Below are positions 6,386-11,121 of a stretch of 11,121 nucleotides of DNA, in pieces. This DNA comes from CAYPXN01 sp964414715. Its GTDB lineage: Bacteria > UBA10199 > JADFYH01. Location: contig CAYPXN010000006.1 of the NCBI GenBank assembly GCA_964414715.1, forward strand, positions 1-11,121. Reading direction: 5' to 3'. The number at the start of each line of letters is the position of its first letter. Positions within the stretch are counted from its first letter, which is position 1. The notes beneath the pieces are model-generated. The model ran no database searches, was not told the DNA's origin, and worked only from the letters and a program-made list of their open reading frames with translations. Both the position numbers and the translations under genes were made by a program.

Positions 6386-7000
6386 TTATTGGCAGGCTTC
6401 AGTGACACTTACATTGCAAAAAGCTGCCATGTTAGCACAAGTTATATTGTAGACATTCGTAGAGGAGTTAATGGTGCATGTTAAAATGGTTGAATTGTTA
6501 GAAACAACCTTGAAATTAGCACTTTGTACAGTACTTTGTTCAGCACCTCCTATAGCAGTGCCTGTAATGTTTGCGTTGATAGTTCCAAAGCTGCCAGTAT
6601 TGTCGAAACTGTTGCTTCCTCCTTGTCCTTCACTAATGGATTCGGTTCCTGTAACGGTAAATGTTCCGACTAATGTGGAGTTGACGGTAAGATCGAAATT
6701 GAAGGTGTTTGGAGTGGAACTTGCCGTTCCAGAGCCGCTAATAGAATAATTTTCAAATGCGCAAGAATGAAAGGTTACGTTACCTTCGCTGGTTGTATAG
6801 TTTCCACCATTAGGGCAGTCAGAACCTACAACAGTCGTAGAATTGATGGAAGCCAGTAATAAGGCCATTGCTTGTGGTATAGTGGCAGTATTGGTATTTG
6901 AGTTTCCGTTACTGGAACTTCCACACCCTGTTTGACCAATAATCAATAATCCTAAAATTATTAAAAAGGTATAAGAGTAAAATTTAATTTTTATGCTCAT
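6386..7000 (-). CDS. orphan lipoprotein, 204 aa, function unknown
   Basis: Signal peptide MSIKIKFYSYTFLIILGLLI followed by IGQTGCGSSS puts the lipidated Cys at residue 26. A Ser/Asn/Thr linker (residues 27-40) leads to a mature domain rich in Ser, Thr, Asn and Gly with beta-type patterns (NTFNFDLTVNSTLVGTFTVTG; GSFGTINANITGTAIGG; ANFKVVSNNSTILTCTI) and a Cys-rich end (six Cys after the linker, including CANMAAFC and TEACQ), suggesting disulfides and an exported location. No family recognised. The ATG at 7000 has only a weak AAAGAAA upstream. A good -10 box lies about 45 bp upstream, so it probably has its own promoter rather than depending on the photolyase-like gene behind it. Confidence 0.75.
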   Translation of the reverse strand: MSIKIKFYSYTFLIILGLLIIGQTGCGSSSNGNSNTNTATIPQAMALLLASINSTTVVGSDCPNGGNYTTSEGNVTFHSCAFENYSISGSGTASSTPNTFNFDLTVNSTLVGTFTVTGTESISEGQGGSNSFDNTGSFGTINANITGTAIGGAEQSTVQSANFKVVSNNSTILTCTINSSTNVYNITCANMAAFCNVSVTEACQ

Positions 7001-7042
7001 GGTGATGATTTCTTTAATAAAATTAATTTTTTTATTTATTTT

Positions 7043-7048
7043 ATTATA
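7043..7048 (-). promoter_or_regulatory. -10 box of the 204-aa lipoprotein gene
   Basis: A perfect TATAAT on the minus strand in a very AT-rich leader. The expected start is near 7036, giving a 36-base leader. The best -35 candidate (TTCTAA, 18-base spacing) is poor, and the AT-richness makes a chance match possible. Confidence 0.4.
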
Positions 7049-7084
7049 AAGATTTTATCTGAATTTTAGAAGAATAAAATAAAT

Positions 7085-8092
7085 TTATCCAAAATCCATA
7101 CAGCGATAACTTTTTTCCAGAGGAAAGTAATTTTTGAGTTCGGATTCCATCCATTGATACATTTCTTCTCGGAGATCATCCGGATAATGCATGAAGTTGA
7201 GAGAGCTTGAAGTGAGTTGCTTGAAGATGAGATCGTTTTTGGGGAAACGTTTTTTCATGATTTTCATCTGGCGGTGGGGAAAACGAAGGAGTCCCAAGCT
7301 AATCCAGGCAATTTGATCTGAGGAAATATTTTTGAAAATTTCTTTGATACAATTTCTATAATTTTCCTTCCAGTTTTTGTGCACAATCATGGGATCAAAA
7401 TGAAAAGCTACCGGATACCCTCCCTTTGCGGCTTTACGGGCAGCAGTGAGTCGTTCTTCAAAAGAGGCGGTCTTGAATTCTTCTCTTTTAATTACCTGAG
7501 ATGGATTTATGGACCAAGAGATCACTGTTTTACCTTCATGCTTGAGAGATAGAAGTGAATCGACATGATCGGCTTTGGTTTTCAATTCGAGACGAACTTT
7601 ATCCTGCTTGGCAAAGAAAGGGATGAGATGTTGGTGATATCCCGTGATGGGTTCCAAGGCGAGAGAATCCGCAATTTTCCCGGTTCCAATAATGCTCTTA
7701 GGAGGAAGTTGTTGAATTTGAATTTCAAGTTTTTCCAAAATTTCTTCGATATTGGTATAAATAGTAATGAGGGGATTATTTGATAAAAAACTTTGGAGGA
7801 TGCAGTAAGTGCATTCTAGATGGCAATTCGAAACCAGATTCAGTGAAAAGTAGGGACGTTTGCTGCTGGAACTCATTGCATGAAATTCTTTCAAAGGATC
7901 CGCTTTCATCCGCGTCAGAAGGAGATTTTTCTTTGCTCCTGTCATTTCAGCAGGCTTTTTTAAGTGTTTGATGTCTTCTATTTCTTCAATTTGAATGTCG
8001 TGGAATTTTGCGAGAATTTTTTGGGTATAAGGAAGTGAAGAGACAGATTTGTCTAGGTAAATCTTGGCAGGGTTAAAAGGGAGTGAAGGCAT
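7085..8092 (-). CDS. spore photoproduct lyase-like radical SAM protein
   Basis: A 335-residue protein with SPL-family landmarks along its length. SNCHLECTYCILQSF holds the radical-SAM CxxxCxxC cluster (C90, C94, C97). It is followed by the family's IYTNIEEIL, IGTGKIADSLALEPITG (~135-151), VISWSINPSQVI (~190-201), EERLTAARKAAKGGYPVAFHFDPMI (~212-236) and IAWISLGLLRF (~261-271). SPL of spore formers uses SAM radicals to repair the thymine dimer called spore photoproduct. Here no cysteine occurs between C97 and C248, so the catalytic Cys (Bacillus C141 / Geobacillus C140) is absent, and the tyrosine after the third cluster Cys is Ile98. It is therefore a family member of uncertain reaction. The start ATG at 8092 lacks a clear Shine-Dalgarno sequence and lies 8 bp beyond a palindromic repeat downstream of gltX. 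Confidence 0.82.
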   Translation of the reverse strand: MPSLPFNPAKIYLDKSVSSLPYTQKILAKFHDIQIEEIEDIKHLKKPAEMTGAKKNLLLTRMKADPLKEFHAMSSSSKRPYFSLNLVSNCHLECTYCILQSFLSNNPLITIYTNIEEILEKLEIQIQQLPPKSIIGTGKIADSLALEPITGYHQHLIPFFAKQDKVRLELKTKADHVDSLLSLKHEGKTVISWSINPSQVIKREEFKTASFEERLTAARKAAKGGYPVAFHFDPMIVHKNWKENYRNCIKEIFKNISSDQIAWISLGLLRFPHRQMKIMKKRFPKNDLIFKQLTSSSLNFMHYPDDLREEMYQWMESELKNYFPLEKSYRCMDFG

Positions 8093-8100
8093 AATATTTT

Positions 8101-8188
8101 GTCATCGCGAGGACGTGCTCCGCACGGACGTGGCGATCTCGATAGTGAACTCGGGGGATTGCCACGCCCCTTTGGGGCTCGCAATGAC
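8101..8188. repeat. composite palindromic repeat of the GTCATTGCGAG type
   Basis: Outer arms gtcatcgcgag (8101-8111) and ctcgcaatgac (8178-8188) pair over 11 bp with one wobble. Inner arms cgtggcgatc (8129-8138) and gattgccacg (8157-8166) pair over 10 bp with one wobble. Each flank carries its own 5-bp hairpin: cgtgc-tcc-gcacg (8114-8126) and gcccc-ttt-ggggc (8166-8178). The whole can fold as a branched cruciform. Its GC content and word use differ from the AT-rich neighbours. 'GTCATTGCGAG...CGTGGCAATC' intergenic repeats occur dispersed in many bacterial genomes. It fills almost all of the gap between the gltX stop and the photolyase-like gene. Confidence 0.8.
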
Positions 8189-8192
8189 ATAG

Positions 8193-9587
8193 CTATAAAA
8201 ATTTTTGGAGCCGTTCCAAACTTTTTTCTTTTCCCAGAAGTTCCAGCATATCGTAAATTCCCGGGCTGATTGTTTTTCCGACGAGGGCAGCACGCGTAGG
8301 CTGTGCAAGTTCTTTGAGCTTGATGCCTAAATCGGCAAGCACCTTTTCGAAAAGAGCCTTTAAAGCGTCATGTTCAAAAACATCCAGAGTTTGCAGAGCT
8401 TCTTTTAGTTTCTGCAAGCGCACTTTGCTTTCTGGTTGGTTCAGAATTTTTTGAGAGGCTTCGTCTGGCGTGATTTCATCGACAAAAACAAACTGGACGA
8501 GATTCGCCATGTCTCCCAAGGTTTTTTCTTTTTCTTGCGAGGCTTTGATGGCTTTCAATAACTTCTTATCATCTTTGATTTCAATTCCACGCAATCCAAA
8601 AATTCGCTTCACTTCGGGTAGCAAATCTTCCGGTTTGGATTCGCGAATATAAATTCCATTGAGCCACAAAAGTTTTTCCGGATTGAAAACACCGGGGGAT
8701 TTCCCCACGGCTTCAATATCAAAAAGCTGGATCATTTCCTTGAGGGGAATGATTTCCTTGTCGCCACAGGCCCAACCGAGGCGGGCAAGGTAATTGAGCA
8801 AGGCTTCGGGAAGATAACCCATATCTCGATAAGCGATTACGGAAGTGGCGCCATGGCGTTTTGAGAGGCGAGTTTTATCTGCTCCCAAAATCATGGGAAC
8901 GTGTGCAAAAATGGGAGTGGGATAATTAAAAGCCTGATAGAGCAGGATTTGGCGTGGCGTGTTGTTGAGATGATCATCGCCGCGAATAACATGTGTAATG
9001 TTCATGGTGACATCATCTACCACTACACTGAAATTATAAGTGGGAGTGCCATCGGTGCGCCAAATGATGAGGTCGTCCATTTCCGTGTTTTGAAATTCAA
9101 TTTTTCCGCGGATAAGATCTTCAACCAAGGTTGAACCTGTTTCAGGAGATTTGAAGCGAATACAATAAGGGCGTGTTTCTTTTTCCCAGTCAGCAGCGCT
9201 CAATTTTCTGCATTTTCCGTTGTATTTGGGTTTTTGACCTGCTGCCATTGCTTTCTTGCGGTTTTCTTCCAGTTCTTCTGCAGTGCAGTAACAGCGATAC
9301 GCTTTTCCTTCGCTGAGAAGTTTGTCTTTGTGTTCGCGATAAATATCGAGGCGCTGTGTTTGAAAAAAAGGTCCTTCATCCCAATTCAATCCCAGCCAGG
9401 TCATGGCTTGCATGATCGAATCGACATATTCTTGGGTGCTGCGTTCACGATCGGTGTCTTCGACACGTAATACAAAAATGCCACCGGTTTTGCGAGCGAT
9501 GAGCCAATTATACAATGCTGTACGTGCACCTCCGATGTGGAGGTGGCCAGTGGGTGAAGGAGCGAATCTTAAGCGAGGTTTTATCAT
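8193..9587 (-). CDS. gltX: glutamyl-tRNA synthetase
   Basis: A 464-residue class I synthetase, normal family length. It joins Glu to tRNA-Glu, and in organisms lacking GlnRS also to tRNA-Gln for amidation by GatCAB. It shows FAPSPTGHLHIGG with the HIGH-type motif at 17-20, RVEDTDRERS (41-50), EGPFFQTQRLDIY, VIRGDDHLNNTPRQ (200-213) and the KMSKS-type loop ADKTRLSKRHG (236-246). The likely zinc site is C99-x-C101 with Y122-x3-C126, the arrangement seen in YadB-type GluRS relatives. Residues ~330-464 form the helical anticodon-binding part. Whether it is discriminating cannot be read by eye. The ATG at 9587 is forced by the conserved N-terminus; no Shine-Dalgarno sequence precedes it, and an inverted repeat directly abuts the start. 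Confidence 0.97.
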   Translation of the reverse strand: MIKPRLRFAPSPTGHLHIGGARTALYNWLIARKTGGIFVLRVEDTDRERSTQEYVDSIMQAMTWLGLNWDEGPFFQTQRLDIYREHKDKLLSEGKAYRCYCTAEELEENRKKAMAAGQKPKYNGKCRKLSAADWEKETRPYCIRFKSPETGSTLVEDLIRGKIEFQNTEMDDLIIWRTDGTPTYNFSVVVDDVTMNITHVIRGDDHLNNTPRQILLYQAFNYPTPIFAHVPMILGADKTRLSKRHGATSVIAYRDMGYLPEALLNYLARLGWACGDKEIIPLKEMIQLFDIEAVGKSPGVFNPEKLLWLNGIYIRESKPEDLLPEVKRIFGLRGIEIKDDKKLLKAIKASQEKEKTLGDMANLVQFVFVDEITPDEASQKILNQPESKVRLQKLKEALQTLDVFEHDALKALFEKVLADLGIKLKELAQPTRAALVGKTISPGIYDMLELLGKEKSLERLQKFL

Positions 9588-9588
9588 A

Positions 9589-9652
9589 AGTAGTTCAGTA
9601 GTCAGTAGTCAGTAGAAATGCTGAACTACTATTTACTGAACTACTGACTACT
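9589..9652. repeat. short-word inverted/direct repeat in the gltX leader
   Basis: Built from AGTAGTC/AGTAGTTC words. agtagttcag (9589-9598) is inverted as ctgaactact at both 9621-9630 and 9636-9645. agtagtcagtagtcagtag (9597-9615) pairs with the 3' arm ending at 9652 with one bulged base. On the gltX transcript two mutually exclusive hairpins are possible, and the proximal one ends 1-2 bases before the ATG. Such words are also common as dispersed intergenic repeats. No T-box consensus is present. Confidence 0.7.
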
Positions 9653-9680
9653 TTAAAGAGGGTCAAGGGAGAAATTGTGC

Positions 9681-9713
9681 AAAAAAAATCCCGTACTGGG
9701 GGCCCAGTACGGG
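9681..9713 (-). terminator. intrinsic terminator of the propeller-protein gene
   Basis: On the minus strand a perfect GC-rich stem cccgtactggg/cccagtacggg (9713-9703 with 9700-9690) is followed at once by eight U residues (9688-9681). It starts 21 bp after the TAA of the propeller gene and upstream of gltX, so it separates the two transcription units. In practice the loop would open to at least four bases. Confidence 0.9.
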
Positions 9714-9734
9714 GATAAAATGAAGAAAGAGATT

Positions 9735-11121
9735 TTAAAGTCTGGGATCTCTGGAGTCTACACCACTTGCAGAGATGGTGGTGACGGGATTCAAGTTCAA
9801 TCCATCAGATCCTACCTTCCATATATTGTTATTTGGGTTCACAGATCCTGTATTACTCTTATCAAGATTTCTTGCTGATTGAAAAAAGATTGTATCGCTA
9901 TCCGCAGTGAACACAATGGAGCTGCTGTCGGCTCCGCTCGTAGTGGATTGTGTGATGGATCTCAGGTCACTTTTGTCGGGCTTGATTGCCCAAATATTGA
10001 TGGCGTTATTGACAGGATCACTATCGCTGGCGCTTGTGAGATTAAGATCCGACTCAAAAGCGATGAAACTTCCATCGGGTGCCCAAACAGGATATCGCAG
10101 AGAGGCATTTGTTGTAAAATCCGTCAAGTGAGTGAGATCGCTTCCGTCTGCATTCATAATCCAAAGGTTGTAGATTAAGTAAAGAGAACCATTATTGCTG
10201 CCGTCAAGATTTCTATCAGAATAGAAAATGATTTTACTTTCGTCCGGTGACCAGGAAGGAAATCGGGAGAGTCCTCCCAAGGTGCTGAGCTGGGTCAAAG
10301 GGGTAGCGTTGCTTCCATCGGCGTTCATGACCCAGATATTTTGTACATCCATGGAGCTATCGGTGCTGCCATTTAAGTTTCGGTATGAGTTGTAGAGAAC
10401 CTTGCTGCCATCCTTGGACCATTTAGCGGCATAGGAATCTGCGTGAGAGGCAGTGATCTGGGTTAAGAAGTTGAGAGTGCCATTTCCATCCGTGCTTACT
10501 GTCCAAATGTTTGAAGCAGGATTAGGACTTGCATCATTTGCCTTGTTTAAATTTCGATCCGAACTGAAAAGAATTTTACTGCCATCGGGTGACCAGTCAA
10601 TATCGTCGGCAAATGCAGTGGTGCTTTGGGTAAGAGCGGTGAGGTTTGTGCCATCTGCTTTGACAATCCATACATTGCTGGAAGTGTTTGCCGGGCTATT
10701 GTTGTTAGCATCCAAATTTCTCCTGGATTCAAAAGCAATCAGGGTACCATCGGGTGACCACTGAATATTGGAAACATTCGTGGAGGCAGTGACGGATTTT
10801 GTAACTGCTGTCAAATTGCTTCCGTCACTTTTCATGACCCAAACGTTAGTGCAGGGCTCTGCCGGGGAGGTGTCGAGAGTGTCAAAATTTCTGAAAGAAC
10901 TAAAGGCAACCATGGTAAAGGCGGCCTTTACTGTTGTGGCAGAAGAAACGGTGAGAGAGCAAATGGGAGATTTTCCGGTGCAGGCTCCTCCATACCATCC
11001 ATGAAAAACATAACCATCGGCAGGAATCGCTGTGAGAGTGACTGTGCTGCCAGAGTTGTAGGTGGCTGAACAGGTTCCGCTCGAGTTGCTACAAGCAATG
11101 CCTCCGGAATCAGAGCTAACA
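9735..11121 (-). CDS. secreted-type protein: InlB-B-like repeat plus seven TolB/PD40-like propeller blades, 5' partial
   Basis: The frame is open from the TAA at 9735 to the right edge, so the ATG at 10913 is internal and the start lies outside the window. The first ~68 visible residues form an InlB-B/bacterial-repeat domain with paired cysteines: GGIACSNSSGTCSATY, VTLTAIPADGYVFHGWYGG, ACTGKSPICS and TTVKAAFT. Then come seven repeats of 50-58 residues with the pattern W.SPDGS.I.F.S.RNLD....S......NIWVM.ADGSNLT.LT, the TolB/PD40 blade signature. Seven units could close one propeller; the chain stops right after the seventh (GVDSRDPRL). It is probably exported and binds a protein or glycan; no catalytic motif is seen. 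The real N-terminus (signal peptide, more repeats) is missing. It ends at a strong terminator. Confidence 0.85.
   Translation of the reverse strand, partial: VSSDSGGIACSNSSGTCSATYNSGSTVTLTAIPADGYVFHGWYGGACTGKSPICSLTVSSATTVKAAFTMVAFSSFRNFDTLDTSPAEPCTNVWVMKSDGSNLTAVTKSVTASTNVSNIQWSPDGTLIAFESRRNLDANNNSPANTSSNVWIVKADGTNLTALTQSTTAFADDIDWSPDGSKILFSSDRNLNKANDASPNPASNIWTVSTDGNGTLNFLTQITASHADSYAAKWSKDGSKVLYNSYRNLNGSTDSSMDVQNIWVMNADGSNATPLTQLSTLGGLSRFPSWSPDESKIIFYSDRNLDGSNNGSLYLIYNLWIMNADGSDLTHLTDFTTNASLRYPVWAPDGSFIAFESDLNLTSASDSDPVNNAINIWAIKPDKSDLRSITQSTTSGADSSSIVFTADSDTIFFQSARNLDKSNTGSVNPNNNIWKVGSDGLNLNPVTTISASGVDSRDPRL

Noticed and set aside
8102..8308. 68-codon minus-strand frame at the end of gltX
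   Set aside because: It overlaps gltX in another frame and runs through the palindromic repeat; composition is that of a shadow frame.
9589..9652. CRISPR-like repeat array
   Set aside because: Repeat words are about 7-10 bp without unique spacers of constant length, and no cas gene is nearby.
9588..9690. T-box riboswitch upstream of gltX
   Set aside because: No T-box consensus and no specifier stem seen; the leader is explained by short repeated words, and the hairpin at 9690-9713 terminates the upstream gene.
10453..10764. Plus-strand frame of about 100 codons inside the propeller gene
   Set aside because: It is antisense to a clearly conserved repeat protein and exists because the blade repeats keep the opposite frame open.
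10911..10913. ATG at 10913 as the start of the propeller protein
   Set aside because: The same frame continues without a stop to the window edge and encodes a recognisable InlB-B-like domain immediately before this Met.

Overview
This is an AT-rich window (about 40% GC by eye) from what looks like a Gram-negative bacterium. Three small proteins carry lipoprotein signal peptides, there is an Mpo1-like/DUF983 membrane protein pair, and a muramidase of the NamZ/DUF1343 family is present. The mix of orphan lipoproteins, a sigma factor with an unusual N-terminal extension and a spore-photolyase-like radical SAM protein would fit an uncultivated deltaproteobacterial or Bdellovibrio-like lineage. 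That placement is inference with low confidence; nothing in the window fixes the taxonomy.

Left part (1-2300): the 3' end of a NamZ-type exo-muramidase gene is followed by a small Ig-like lipoprotein and a tRNA-Gln(CUG). The last 16 bases of the tRNA gene are repeated exactly 188 bp downstream. The segment between the copies holds a terminator-like hairpin and four further perfect hairpins. Just beyond the second copy lies a minus-strand BrnT-like toxin / CopG-type antitoxin pair. The arrangement resembles an attachment-site scar of a mobile element that used the tRNA as its target.

Middle part (2486-7000): a large orphan lipoprotein (minus) is divergent from a plus-strand cluster. The cluster holds a 538-residue sigma-70-family protein whose first ~240 residues are not sigma-like, then an Mpo1-like (DUF962) membrane protein and a DUF983 zinc-ribbon membrane protein whose start overlaps the preceding stop. 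A second orphan lipoprotein (minus) converges on this cluster.

Right part (7085-11121): all genes are on the minus strand. In transcription order from the right edge there is a secreted-type protein, cut by the window edge, made of an InlB-B-like repeat followed by seven TolB/PD40-like propeller blades; it ends at a strong intrinsic terminator. Next is gltX (glutamyl-tRNA synthetase) with an inverted-repeat leader. Then comes an 88-bp composite palindromic repeat of the GTCATTGCGAG type. Last is a spore-photoproduct-lyase-like radical SAM protein that keeps the Fe-S cysteines but lacks the catalytic cysteine of true spore photoproduct lyases.

Strongest leads for something new: the sigma factor fused to an unidentified N-terminal domain, the hairpin-filled tRNA-tail duplication, the altered SPL-family enzyme, and the repeat elements placed exactly in the gltX leader and in the gltX-spl gap.
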